Assembly (NCBI GenBank): GCA_016785225.1
Contig: JAFBJZ010000871.1
Coordinates: 1,302,001 to 1,366,000, forward strand
DNA length: 64,000 nt
Origin: Psettodes erumei
Lineage: Eukaryota; Chordata; Actinopteri; Pleuronectiformes; Psettodidae
Reading direction: 5' to 3'
Shown: piece after piece, positions 10,777 through 23,800 of the stretch
Numbering within the stretch: the first letter of the stretch is position 1
How the letters are laid out: each line of letters starts with the position of its first letter
Notes under the pieces: model-generated
Seen by the model: the letters and a program-made list of their open reading frames with translations, nothing else
Database searches by the model: none
What the model was told of the DNA's origin: nothing
Made by a program: the position numbers and the translations under genes

Positions 10777-13700
10777 GGCGTGTGATACATCACATTAAAA
10801 AAAGAGATACATGGATTATGGCTACACGAATGTGAGTGCATAGTAAGCAGGTTTCATTTTCTGTGTGTAACATCCACACACGGCAGTTCTTACGTCTTAC
10901 GGCCAGAAAGACGAGCCTTCGCAGCTGCAGAGTTCTTGTCTCTGCTAAAACTTAAAAACTCCCTGAAGGAATATTCTTCCAAAGCGTTTTGAGCATAAAA
11001 ACAGTCATGTCACCCCCTGCAGTGTTGAAAGGTGGTGTTTCCTGCTTTGCAATGTTAAGACACACGGCACCACTTGACGATGATAAAAACAGTGATCACA
11101 GGAAACGATTCACCGGTTTAACATTTTATTTCTCTTCATTTATTCATCCTCACGTTCGGATTTCTGCGGCGGGGGTTCTGTTGATTTGTTTTTGTCCCAA
11201 ACTGGTCAGTAGCCAGTGACTGTACCCATCCCCACAGCATTTTAGTCAACTCCGGCTTGGCCGCGGTGGTTGCTTCACAGGCAGATCATTTCTTTTAGTT
11301 GATCTGGCAACTGAAAGAAATATGCAGAATTGAGAACAGAGTTATTATTGTACACCTGTGTCAGTATCCAATATCCCTGTCACCATGCATTTTCATGGCC
11401 ATTTTTCTGTCTTGTTCTTTGAGGCTGTAGCAAAATAAAATGACGACCTTTTTGTTGATCACAGGTCCAAAGCTCTGACCAGTCAATCATCTCACGAGCA
11501 GCATGTCTAAACTCAGGTTCCGTCTTCAGGTTTCAGGGTTTTTTTCTTTCTCATTTTGTCGCTGTTAGCAGCATTAGCGTGCAGATATGGTGCTTATGTT
11601 GGCTACATGTAAAAGGTTCAGCTTCCCAGCTATACAGGCTGCGGCTTGCACCCAACCTGAGCAGCTTATATCCAGTCAGCGAGCAGACACATGGACGTGG
11701 CAAAGTGCTAAAGTCCCTGTGCCATGAAAACAGCCTTAGGACGAGCACCCTCATGCATTTATAATCTGCATTCATAATTGCAGAGCAGAACTCCTGAATT
11801 GAAATGAAGGGACAGGAGCTAATGTAAAGTGTTCCACGTCTGGTGAATAATTTGGAGGAGAGCGCTGTTACATCAGTGCAGATTTGTTGATTGCGAGCAC
11901 ACTCGGCCACTCCGGTGGCGGCTTACATGTTTGCACTGAACCTGTCAACACCGTGGAACTACCATACGGCACGGCTGTGTCAGAAATTGTTTTTTTAGGT
12001 GTAATCTTACTGAATTAAATCCCTATTTACCTCGACTTTTTATCACAATACATCTTCAAAGAGATTCAGGGGGAGGAGGGACTTTGGGGACACCGGCAAG
12101 AGAAAAGGAGATTTGAGCGTCAGAGATGTTTGCTTACGACTCATCCAGTCCCTGGAGTGGCTGCAGTCCTCTTCCACCCTGCCAACCCCAGTGCTCCAGA
12201 TCGGCATGAATTTCCTAAGGCAGAATTCGAGAAGCTGTTTCCCTTCATTAAATACAGGGCAAGAGTTAGTAAATGGGGTTTCCACTTCGTAATTATCAGC
12301 TATAAACCCTGATTGTGTGTGTGCGTGTGCAATATCAAGTTCTTGTATTTATATTGATTTTTAAAGTAGGTGGGTAAAGTGGGTTTTTAGATTTTTTGGG
12401 AGTGGTTTGTTTCACCAACTTATAACACACGTACTCTCAGAGAAAAGACTGTGCCGTTCTTCCTGTATTGATGCAGTTGTGAGTTTAAACCTGTTTTATT
12501 TTATCCAAATTTAGCCCTGCCTACATTTAGAGGATGGATGAAATAAAATTACAGACTGTACAATGCAGCCCCAGTCTGTACATTTCCCCAGCACCGCCAA
12601 CGGGCTACAACAAAGTACAGAGATGGTTCTGGCTATGCAAGGCTGCAGTAGCCTGCTGATGCTGTTAGCTAAGACTATATCAACAACAAAAACATTTTAA
12701 AGTCTTCGTTGTTAGCATTGGGCAAATTGATGATACTTCGCCAGCAGTGAGTTGAATACTTTTTCCCCCCAATTCTCGCTTTTTGTTGGCTGTTCGGTTG
12801 GGTTTGCCTCACACGGCTTCCAGGAGATGAAACCCGGGGAGACGGGGGGAAAGGAGGAAGGGGAAGAGAGGGCCTGAAATCCCAAGACAACAGACAGTCC
12901 AGCTATTTTCAGCTGAGGCAAACTGGTGCAGAGGAGTCCCCAAGCTGGAAATGTGGGTACTGGAAAGGTACATTCAGAAATACTGAATACTAAATTCTCA
13001 TTAATGTCCTGTCCAGAGACCCCAAAGGAAATTGAGAACATTCTTTTGGCTGCAAATATGACACACAATGCTTTTTAGTGGTGTGATAGTGTGTTATAAT
13101 ATAGAAATGGCTGAATCACTGAAAACAAATGCCCTACATACATCAGATATGTAGAGGTAAAGGACAAGGAAGTCAAGACCACGGCAGAGGGAACTCGGCT
13201 TAAGGACTAAGCACTGGATGGAGATCAAAGTGAGATATAACAAGAATGTAAATAAGTGTGCGTCTGTGGGGGGGTCTTCAGTTGCTCGGACAACTGTGAG
13301 TTGTGAGAATTAATTGAAGGGAAGACGGTTGAAAGAAAGTTCAAGGAAAAAGTAAGAGAAAAGTGGCGGAGGAGGAAGATGAAAGAAGTGTAATTTTGTA
13401 CTTTATTCTGAGAGGAATTCTTGCATCTGAGTGAATTTCCTGTCACATTCTTCTTCTTGAGCTGCATCTCTGAAAAGTCTAAGTTATTTTTCGCCTTTAG
13501 TTTGTCCCTTCTGTACTTTCTTATCCTTAGAACCAGTGCTGTTTTCCCCCTGTTTTGTCTGAAGAGCTAACTTGATGTCCGTATCTCAGGAGGTCATTTG
13601 AGACTGGCCACTTGAGGGCAGCACACTGTATGGGACCGACCATGTATTTATTAAATAATGATTTGAGACGTTGATTACTCATTGTTAAAGCTCTCCATCG

Positions 13701-15734
13701 CCGTTTAATGGACTGCTTTAGTTTCATTTGTTAAGTTTGTTTAGCCCAGGTCATGTGTGATGTGTGTAAAATCCTTTTGCTTCGTCATTCGTGGAAAATG
13801 GAGAGCCAGTAAATGGCTCATATCATGCAGCACTCCGGTCTGCTGTTCCAGCCTCAAGTGACATTAATTCATTTTTTTTCCACGAGAGGCAATTTTCAAG
13901 ATGTATTCTTCCCCATGCCTGAGATCCAGTTTCAGCGTGCTGCTGTGTCTCCCCTTGTCCTATCCTTTACGTTAATCCCCAGTGCTCTGTCTCTTGTCCC
14001 GTTCTAAGAAACCACTGCTGTCCACTGTTACGTCTACCGTTTAAATCCCAGCCCTCCCCTTGGCAGACCCTTCCTGTTATTATTTGTGTTTCACATTCAG
14101 AGTGGAGGGCTCGCAGATTTTCGCCGGTTGAGCTGATGTTTTGTGACCTGTGTGGACAGACTCAAAACCAGGTCTGCGTCATTCTGATGTCTTTCACATC
14201 TCGCTGCTCAAACCTGTCCTCATGGACGGGACGGCGCCTAAGCTGTCGGTCTCGTCTGTTTTGCAACTGTTGTGCGACGTCAAACGGAAGATTCAGTCAT
14301 GGCCGTGAGCTGCAAAATAATGACTCCATGTTCAGCGCATATCATAGGAAATGAATTCAGTCCGAGTTTGTTTAGCTCCATGGGTTGGACCCATTCTCTT
14401 TACCATCCTCTTTTTTCTCCATCGTGTCAGTTCCCCAAGAACAATCCCCACTTGTCCACTCAAGTGCACTCTCCTCTCATCTATGTAAACCATTCCCATG
14501 CCCCATTTTATGCAATGTTTCGCCATCAAGAGAATCCACTTCATCTCTCTCATGTCCCGCCACTGTAAACCATTCCCAGTAATTATGGCGGCAGCTACTC
14601 GACTGGGGATTTCATCACATGGCTGAGAGCTCTGCGGAGAGGCCAATGTCGGGAAATCCCCGTCACAGCAATAACAAAGCACGAGACACACTCAACTACT
14701 AGAAAATCAGTCCCTAAGCCCAGAGGAGCTTTGATTAAAGCTTCGGCTCGGAAACTGCCTGCAAACGCAGAGGTCGTCCCGCTAAACAACGGTAGACAAG
14801 TCAAGACAAGGTGACAAACTCTTATTTTCCTCCCTTGATTGTGTTCATGCAAGGAGTGATCAAATTGCACAGAATTTGTACGGCAATGCAAGCTCGGTGA
14901 TTTATCATTTCACACCAAGCGAGCTAATTGTTACTCTTGATTGGTTTTTGCCGTACCATTAATCCTCAGGAATCTGAAAGTCCGTCTGAAAAACAGTTCT
15001 GAAAAATCAGCTTCTTCGGGTTTCGAGGCAGACAGACAAATCGCGCAGCATTTTTCTCTGCCATTAAACAGGGATTATGAACATTAAAAACTCCCACCGG
15101 TCTCAGCGCCCTCCCCCCACAGTGAATCGTAGTGTTCGGTCCGAAGCAGCCGCACATTTCTTCCAGCACGACTCCTTTGGGGCGAGAGAGCATGCATTTT
15201 TAACGGCTATGACCACGGGATAACGAGCTGATGAGGCTGAGTCGGGTAAAAAGACACATGTGTAACTAAGTGTCGAGAGCGGAGAGAACAATATGTTTAA
15301 TTGACTACTCACTTAATGAGAATAGCCCATTGATGCGTTTAGGTGCTCAGGACTCACGGCTTTATCCTTGTCGGTGCTGGTGCTACTTTTATTTTGGTTT
15401 TTCTCCCCTCCTTTACGCCGGCCATGGCTGGAGGCATCGCGTTTTCAGGTTGCAACCGAAAAAGTGGTGATGTGGATCCGGTTTAAAACCCTCAATCTCA
15501 AATCCAAGATTAAGCCAATTTTGTGTTATGGTTCCGCTATGATAACTTAGATCCAGATGAGCGTTGAAACCAGCAGCCGTAAGGCGCCTAATAGATCAGT
15601 AATTAAGTGCTATTTATTCCTGCTGCCGTCTCATCTGGCCTGCTTTGATGGAAGAGATTGTCCTGACTTTGTCGAGGTAACAGGGTTAAAGAGAGCAGTC
15701 TGTGGAGTGATTGGGTGTGGGGGCGCTTTTAACA

Positions 15735-15754
15735 ACACACACACACACACACAC
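15735..15754. repeat. (AC)10 microsatellite
   Basis: Perfect AC repeat followed by GAGCAC. Confidence 0.95.
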
Positions 15755-16304
15755 GAGCACCCATATACCCCCAGGTTCAATACAGACGAGAAAAGGATCT
15801 GCCATGATCCCCCTGGGAATTGGACGGAACCAAGGTGGCAAGGAGGCTACAGGAAGAAAGAAAAGTACCCGAGCGCTAAAGCATAAATAAGGAACGGCGT
15901 GCGGCGCTAAATGAATTTTCAACACGCAGGGTATCATGAAAAAAGCTTCCTCAGAGCCTGTGACTCTCTAGTACCTGCCTCGCAGCCAATGTGCCAGCGC
16001 CGCGAGTGGATAAGAAACAAACAAAAGCACCTTTTCAAAGTGGTTCCTGCAAGTTGTTTCAAATACACGTGTTCAGGAGACTACAAATCAGTGTCGCTGC
16101 GTGCACGTGTGTGCTTCGGCCAGTATGGGTCTGACTGATCAATAATCTATTAGCAGCGGGATGTGTGCGTGTGCAAGCATAAATACACAACCACGCGCAC
16201 GTTCAGAAGCAGGTGAACAGGTGAACAAGGTTGCGCGCGGTTCCGTTTGTAATGCACACGTGTAGTTCATGCACATATTGTCTCAGACGCTGGACGGTCT
16301 CCTT

Positions 16305-16305
<1 letters not shown>

Positions 16306-16346
<41 letters not shown>
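16306..16346. repeat. (CA)20 microsatellite
   Basis: The longest perfect dinucleotide array in the window, 41 bp, so a likely polymorphic marker. Confidence 0.95.
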
Positions 16347-16348
<2 letters not shown>

Positions 16349-16925
16349 CCGACCTCTCATACATGTGCAGACTTCTCTCCAGTTAACTTATTCCTCTTTC
16401 ACCTTAGGTATTTGTACCACAGGGGAATATTTCACGGCAAATGGAGCAGCGCAACTTTTATCTGCCCCGCTTTGCTCCCCACCTCCGTCCTCTCCACTTA
16501 TCTCGCCTCTCGCCCTCTACTCAACCGTGCCACAGGACGCGAAACTTGAGGGCAAATGCGCTTCTGCAGAGACAAATATGACCCCGATGTAGCGGCAACA
16601 TTCGTCCATACGCCCATTTAGCTGCATTGTGTGCGCGCGTGTGAGCGCGAGTGCGTGCGTACGCGTGTCCTTAAACGGGATTTCTGTACCTTGCGCTTTC
16701 GAGCTTGTTAATGTTTGAACACACACTGAATACTTAATGATGCCGTGTAAGTATAATGACCTTGAGTGTGAGTACATGTGTTCTGCGGACCGGAGTGTGT
16801 CGTAACCAGCATGTCGGTGCGCATATGCCTACGCGTGTCTTTCACACGACGGATTAGTTCTGCTGGTTCTCGCTATAGTCCCACAGCGCAGGCTGAGCGT
16901 CTCGCCGCTTCATTGCCGTAACGAC

Positions 16926-17423
16926 CAGTGTTGCGCAAAGCTACTTGGAGGGTGAGGCGGGCTATGCTACCAGTTACGCTACATGAAATGAAGCTTCGCT
17001 ATGCTGCAGCTACCCACAGGGAAACGTGGCAAGCGGAGGTGCACCCAACGTGACAAAATCCGTTTACAAAATCTGGCTACTTTTCTCAGTTATTTTGCCC
17101 TCTGCCGTCATTCCATCAAGTAAACTCAAGCTACTGTGTCTGTAAACCCTCCTCCATGACAGACGAGAAACGGTACAAGACGTCTACGGCAAGCAAAAGT
17201 GTCACGTACTGCTCCTGAGTTTTATTTCAGAGGGCAGCAGAAGGCTCTGCTGCGCACACGCTTCAGAAAAGCTCAGGAAAAAGCAGATTGTGTGGACACC
17301 ATTGCACTGCTTGAGCAATAACAGCTTCGCTACTGAAAAGCTAACTGAAAAGCTAACAGCACCAGGCTACTGAGAAATGTAGTCGAGCTGGTAACGCTGC
17401 AGCGATGTTACTCCCCAACACTG
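16926..17423. mobile_element. hAT-like non-autonomous element with short terminal inverted repeats
   Basis: The 498 bp segment starts CAGTGTTG and ends CAACACTG, a perfect 8 bp terminal inverted repeat, with further loose similarity inward (GCTAC and GTTAC words at both ends, such as CCAGTTACGCTAC on the left and GGTAACGCTGC on the right). CAGTGTTGGG.AGTAAC-type ends are typical of fish hAT-family MITEs. There is no transposase frame. I do not see a matching 8 bp target-site duplication in the flanks, so the copy is old or the ends are slightly displaced. Confidence 0.55.
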
Positions 17424-17561
17424 ATTTAACTCTGCCACCATGCGTTGTGTATTAAAAAATGCATTTTTGTGTGAAGTGCGCATGATGGCACGTGTCTGTG
17501 TGGGTTTTCGTCCATGCGCGGAACTGCCGGTGAAACGCTGTCCATCAGTGTGACGTGTGTT

Positions 17562-17620
17562 GTGCTTTAACTCTGCGATGAACTGGCAACTTGTCTGGTA
17601 TATTACCAGACCTGCCTGGA
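17562..17620 (+). repeat. fragment of a common fish dispersed repeat
   Basis: CTGCGATGAACTGGCAACTT followed by GTCTGG resembles the widespread teleost repeat that reads GCGATGAACTGGCGACTTGTCCAGGG. Only about 50 bp of similarity remain. The family name is not certain. Confidence 0.45.
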
Positions 17621-17776
17621 GCGGGTGCCTGCTTTTTAAAACTTGCAGTTGACTCTGGATATCATTTCTGAAGTCAGATTTGTTTCCAGTATTACCTATT
17701 TATTTATTTATATTTTACTTCATTATTTGGGCTGATCTCTGTGGTTGCGCCCCTGGTTGTCTACTCCTGCCTTTGT

Positions 17777-17796
17777 TGTGTGTGTGTGTGTGTGTG
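17777..17796. repeat. (TG)10 microsatellite
   Basis: Perfect TG repeat within a T-rich context. Confidence 0.95.
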
Positions 17797-19342
17797 TTTT
17801 CTCCTACCTGTATTCTCATGAGGAAATTTTGTTTTCACAAAGAACAGACGGAGAAATAAAATTGCCCAAGCTTAGGGCTGTGGAGTTTGGGTTGGGTATG
17901 AAACATAAGCATCCCAGCAAATACTGCAGCTGTCTTTCTGACACACCAGTACGCACTTTAATGAGTGAGTCAAGGACTGCGCCAAAGCTAAAAAGGCTAA
18001 AAGAAAAAAAAAAGAGCACTAGGTAGCGAGTCAAAGAAAGTTGGACGTAGCCACTAGCATGCACACATTTTCCTTTTATCATTTTCTGCTTCTTTTTCCC
18101 CCCTGTTATCGTGAACTGCCAGATTTTGTTCAGCTGTTGCAGATACTCTCACAAAAACATTCGCACAATGCTGCAATGGGACTAACAGTATTCTTGGATT
18201 GTGGGCATAAGACCATTATATGAAAATGTCTTGCCAGAGCTCTAATCTCAAATATTATGTAAAGTTCCCTCACATGTATTTTATCTCTAAGCCCTCGGGT
18301 AGGAAGGTATCATTTGTAAACGCTCACTTGCGGGTTAGAGCCCCCCCCCCTTCAGGAAAAAAATACATGCGGGGAAAAAGAAAATCTTTTCACCAGGGGC
18401 TACAACAGCATGCCCATTTCACTGCAGATTAGATGTATTTCAACCTACTTATACGCACACATTTATATTTATTCAGAAACTCCTCAGATTGTTGGGTCGA
18501 GCAACATTCGTCAAATTACGTGCCGAGAGCGGCCTTCATTCTTTGGTCTTTCTGCCTGCCATGTCCTTTCTGGAGCTGTGTGACTCTGTTGGCTGGTCCC
18601 CTAAGCACCATACATTATCATGGAGAAGCAGGAAGTCGGCTTCTGCGTAGACCTGCATGCATTCGTCGTGTCTGTCTCTAAAGGAAGTGCTGGGGGGGCT
18701 TTACCATCCTCTGCGTTTGCTGCTCTCCCTCCGCTTTCCTTTTCTCCTTCCTTTTTAAGATTTATCGCCGTGGAAGCCTGAAGCTGGGAGGTCCACGCTT
18801 GCCCCTGCTCCTCCCCACTCCTCCGACTCCTGCTCTGTTTCACTTTTCCTCGGCCTCTCTTTACCCTGAGCTCGCCGCCCACCCCTCCGTCTCTCTCACC
18901 CTTTCCACCCTTCTCTATCTGTTTTTTTTTTTTTTTTACCTTTTCACCTTCAGCAACATGTGCAGGAGATCTGGCACAGCGGTCACAACACTGCAGTCCC
19001 GTCGGACCCCCCTGAGGTTCAAGGACCCCAGCATTAGCAATCACAGCCAGCAATCTGCAAGCAGGGTCTGCAGCAACTCTGGGCTCATGTTGCTCAGATC
19101 CATTAATTTTAGAGAAAGTTTTACTGCTTCTCTCTCAAGTGTAAGACCGGCATTCAAATGATGAGTGTTCATCGCATCATTTAAAATACCAGGTCTGTAC
19201 GATTCCATTACATGTGATTATGAAAAGAAGCAATAAATAGTCTTGGTTTTCAACAGTTCATTCAAGCAGTAGCATGATTGGTTTTTAATGTTACAGACAT
19301 AGAGGCCTAGTTGCTTTTCCGTGGGCCTTCACATTTTGCAAG

Positions 19343-19480
19343 TTGACACAAAGGCACACACCTCCCCAATGCCCAACTCTCAACCCTTACTTCCCCAAAC
19401 CTAATTCTAACCTAATTAAAACCGACCAAGTCTTAACCCTCAACGCGCCCTTTGAGGGCGTGTCAACAAGTACACACAAC
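19343..19480. repeat. fragment of a CCCAACCCT/AACCTAAT-type dispersed repeat
   Basis: The stretch contains TGCCCAACTCTCAACCCTTA, CCAAACCTAATTCTAACC and GTCTTAACCCTCAACGCG. This order of words resembles a dispersed vertebrate repeat with degenerate telomere-like units. It is not a perfect telomeric array. The flanking CpG-rich palindromic CGCGCCCTTTGAGGGCGTG at 19444-19462 belongs to the same stretch. Confidence 0.4.
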
Positions 19481-19930
19481 GGATTCGCACACGCGCTCCA
19501 TGATCTGGCACGACTGGCTCAGTCTCAGATGTCACTTTGAGATTTAAATGGATTACGCTGGTCTCAAAACTGTTGACACGAGGCCTGCGCAGGACGTCAG
19601 GGACAGGATAAATAGACGAGAACGTCCCTGAATGCTCACGGAGACACTTGAACATATTAAATCCGAGTACCCCAAGAGTCGGCTCGGAAGCAACACTGGT
19701 TTATTTTCTGTTGTTATGTGGCCGTGGGGACTAAAAACAACAAATTAGTGCTGCACACCAACAAACACATCACTTATTTAATAGTCCTTGCTAATTAGCT
19801 GAATTAAAGTTGAAAGAGGAATGGAGGGACACCGCAGGCACTTTATCACACGCTGTGTGATTGGTATTCGGTTTTCGCCGAGAGTATATACTATCCTCTC
19901 GTCTTTACTGGTGAATTTAAACAACTCTGA

Positions 19931-20010
19931 AGTCAAGTCAGCTTTATTTATTAAGTGCCAAATCATAGAAGGGCGCTCCACACACAGAGCAGGTCTTGTC
20001 CGCATGCCTC
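19931..20010 (+). repeat. fragment of a percomorph dispersed repeat
   Basis: CAGCTTTATTTATTAAGTGC followed by CAAATCATAGAAGGGCGCTC and ACACAGAGCAGGTCT matches, with decay, the widespread fish sequence that reads TTTATTTATATAGCGCCAAATCAC and then GCGCTTTACACAGAGCAGGTCT. It has no coding content. Confidence 0.5.
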
Positions 20011-20440
20011 GTAATTGCCTGCCTATCCCAGCTCCCCCACTCGACAGTTTATTCCCCACTATGTCTTACTGTCTTGCCATTGTCCTCCTTAGCACGAGCT
20101 AATAAGATCCCAATCTTAAATCAGTCTGAAGTTAAACTGACATCGTCTTGGGATCGTTTACGTCTCTCTGTTGAATCTCCACATTGACATTTTACTCCAG
20201 TCTATTTTTCAAAATAGACCATATTGAAACTACAAGTCGAGACCCCCCTCCCCCGCATCAATGAAGACTGTTGTTCCTCTTAAAGTTTTTTAAAAGACTG
20301 CCTCCAAACGGCCGAGAAAAATCAGTTATTACAGGGATCTTAGCGATGGCTAATCGATCACACGCTTTAATGAGGACGGACTGCCGGACTGGCCGAAGAG
20401 ATGGTGGTTTATTTTGGGAAATCAGAGAGACGGGCAGAGA

Positions 20441-20820
20441 ATAAGACAGAGCAGGGACGGGAGAGCTGAAAGCTTTTTATTAGACTGACAGCTAAAAGTA
20501 CTTCTTGTTAAGCGCAGGTACAGCGCCTTTTAGCTGGTGAGACAGGCAGCCGCAGAGACACAGTCAGGAGAGCTAAGAGCTGCCATTAGACTGATGGAAG
20601 ATGAATCAACCAAGTGTGTCTCATACGAGGCTCGAGAATACTGACACATACTGTATGTATGCGGACGGCCAGTGAGACAGGCCATAAGAGATGAGAGTGA
20701 TGACTAAACACGAATAACCAATCGCATCCAATCATTTTGGAGCCTTGATTCCGGACCTCTTCAGACTGACAGTCAGTGGGGCAGACAGCGAGACAGTCGA
20801 GCTGAAAGCCATTATTAGGA
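20441..20820 (+). repeat. three degenerate copies of an about 45 bp unit
   Basis: Copies lie at about 20441-20490, 20551-20597 and 20781-20820. Each contains a CAGA-rich lead, then GAGAGCTGAAAGCTTTTTAT, GAGAGCTAAGAGCTGCCATT or TCGAGCTGAAAGCCATTATT, followed by TAGACTGA or TAGGAC. Spacing is uneven (about 110 and 230 bp). Origin is unknown; it could be a decayed local duplication or part of a structured non-coding element. Confidence 0.5.
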
Positions 20821-23800
20821 CCCATCTGTACCGGTGGCTGGCGGCCGTGATGATGATCCGCCAGTCCACATCTTATTATTGCCTGAGTAATTACGTTGGC
20901 TACCCCGGGCTGGAAGCCCTGTGCCTGTATTTATAATCAAAGCGAAATTAAACTATTAACTGAATTAATGGCGCCCGCGGTGTATGGTCTGTCAGCTCAC
21001 AAGAGAGACCAGGACGTGTCCGCCTTCAGTGTGCTGCTCGAGCATGCGCCTCCGTGAACATTTCACATGATGAAGGGAGAGTTATGAGCGCGACGGTAAA
21101 CACAGAAGCCGGAGGGGCCCGCGAAGAGAGCGGGAGAGGGAGATAAACGCCGAATGGAACTGAACGTAGCGTGAACCCCCTCCCCAAGTATGGTCCATGT
21201 GAGGAAAAGCTACAGTACACGTGACACATGTTTTGTTTTGTTTTGCTTTTTTAACTTCGTTGGTGCTGTTATAATGTGCATTTCACAGATCCAAATATCG
21301 GCATGGTGATTGGCCAGCTGCAAAGAGGCGAGAAAGGAATTAGCATTTGACTCTCTCGCTCATGCTCTTTTTCTTACTTTTTTTGCATAGTTGTCACAAA
21401 CACACATACACTTTTATGAGAACAAGCAATGAGTGCGTTGGAAAAAACTTCCCAAAAAAAAACAACCCAGAAGCGTGCGCTGTCGTTCCCACATCGAAAA
21501 TCTGATCACGTTTCACCCTCTGCGAAGGCTTGCGTCTCACTCTGTTTTGGGGTGTGACTGTTCAAAACAGCCATAAACAGTATCCACGCGTCCTGCTGTC
21601 AATCTAATCTACTGTAATCTGAATACAGTCTTTGTTGCCGCTCATCGTTATCTCTTTGTCAAAATTGGATTGTGGTCTTTGAATTTCAGAATCCACCGGT
21701 TGTAACCGTAATCCCCGCCTTTGGCTGCCCAGGGATGTTTCTGCCCGTCGACTTGAATTGCATTACTGTAATGCATGTAACATAGGCTCGCCGCTGCGGA
21801 AGGGTGATGTGCTTTATACGGAACTGCCTCAGGGCCCTCTCGTGTTGCTGTGTTTAATCAGCGCGCTTGTGCAGAATGATTGTACGCGACCGCGGTGTTG
21901 GACCGTCTGAGGTGGACTCATCTGTAATTATTGTCAGGCTGCTGTAAATTGGCCAAAGCGAGATCTGTTGGCAGCCGGTATTAGTGGGTGCAGCTGCGGT
22001 CTGCAACTGGCATGAAAAAATGGCAGTGACATATTATCATGTATCAGTGATATATCTCGGATTTCTGTATAAATACCAATAGACACCCTGTAACTCCCCC
22101 CCCCTCCGCCCACACACCCAGACTAATTAGATTTCGAGCATCAAACAATGTTAAAGATGATGTGTGCCGCAACCAGCGGATTGAAATCTGCCAATTGAAA
22201 CGATTACCGTTCCGCAGTGCAAGAACCCGTGACTGCAAGCGTGAGCAACATCCAACTCAACATTAACGTGAGAGGACATCAAACAAACAGAAGAGCAGAG
22301 CTCCTCAAGGACTTTCACAGGCGGAAACGAACCTTTTTAAAGCCACGGCAAACTTCACCAGTGGGTTCTCAACACGACTGTGGGCGGCCTCGCCTCAGCC
22401 TCCTGCTCGTCTCGTTGCGTGTGGAGCATTCGTAGCCAGTCGTGGTGCTTTAAGGCAGCAGCCCTTTACAAATCAGATGTGCCGTCGACTGATGCAGGAC
22501 GTGCGTCATAAAAGCTCTCCGCATCATCATCATTGTGGAGGTGCACAGGTTTTACTGCTGGGTTACCAACAGTGTCACAACAGCCAGCGTGAACCAGCAC
22601 AGACCTTGAGCAATATTGTGGGGATGATGTCGTACAGTTAACTCGAAATAAATGCTACTTGAGTATAAACTGATGATATGCAGTGAGATTATTGCTGAAA
22701 GCCTCTTGTAGGACGGGACAATGGTTTCCAAGGACAGGCCATGATCGTTACCTGCTCTTACGTTTTCATGCACGCACACACCACTCAGGCTGTTCAGCTG
22801 CAGCCGGTTTGTATATAAATAGACATTAGCGGCTGTTTGATATGCAGTCATTTACCGCCCATATTTCCACATATTTGCATACGAGCGCTTAATCAAATGG
22901 GAATTTCCATCCGACGGCCACTCGTCTATATGACGGAGTCCTGCACCGAGCGAATGGGATCAGACCTGTTCATGCACACTGCCCATCGAGCCGGAAGGAT
23001 TCAAAGCGCATTACATCTGTCATGCTTTACAAAGCGCCCATCGCTTCAAACAGAGTGGAAAGATAATATAGTGAATCCTATCACACGCCCCGTTGAAAAT
23101 AATTAATCCATCATACAGGCGTTAGGAAACAGATGAGGGAAGCAGCGCACAATAAACCGCGTGGAGCGTTCATTTGCCGTTTGGCCAATTTGTTACCTGA
23201 CTGTGTGTGAGTGGGCGATGTGCGTCTGTGCACCGAGGCAGGAGTGTGCGCGATCGTGCACCTGAGCACTCATTGGGTTATTGTTGTGCTATATCTGTAA
23301 TATGAATAAAATTTCATGCAGCCGTGTAGGTGTGTATGTTTGAGAGTGTTGGGGTTTTTTTCTGTGCGTCCACAGCTCGTATTTGCCCCTCACGGTTTCT
23401 GCGGTCGCCTGTTTTTGTGTTTGTGATCATCGGGGTCCCGGGGCTCTCCAAAATGGAACACAGACAGGTGCAATATATTAGAAATTCGGCCTCGACCCAC
23501 GTTAGCCGACCGCGACACACTGGAAATCCACTGATAACTAATAGCAAAGCTGAGCGGCAGACTGAGAGTGAAGGGGAAGAAAATGCGGGGAAAGAAGAGG
23601 ATTCTTTCCGTTTCAACAGATCAGCGACTTTCCAATTTTAACACAGCTCTCATTTGGAATTCAGACCGGGTTGCAGCAAAATATTAATTTGGGGGAATCA
23701 ACAGAGAAATTGGGTCACCTGTGTGCTATTCATTTCACGCCACCAAAACAAATAAGCAATTTAGAGAGAAAAGCGAAGGGAAGGATAACAACAATGAAAA

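Noticed and set aside
18601..19053. 150-codon minus-strand open frame rich in Lys/Gly/Glu
   Set aside because: It is the complement of a pyrimidine-rich tract with a T homopolymer; no known protein resembles it.
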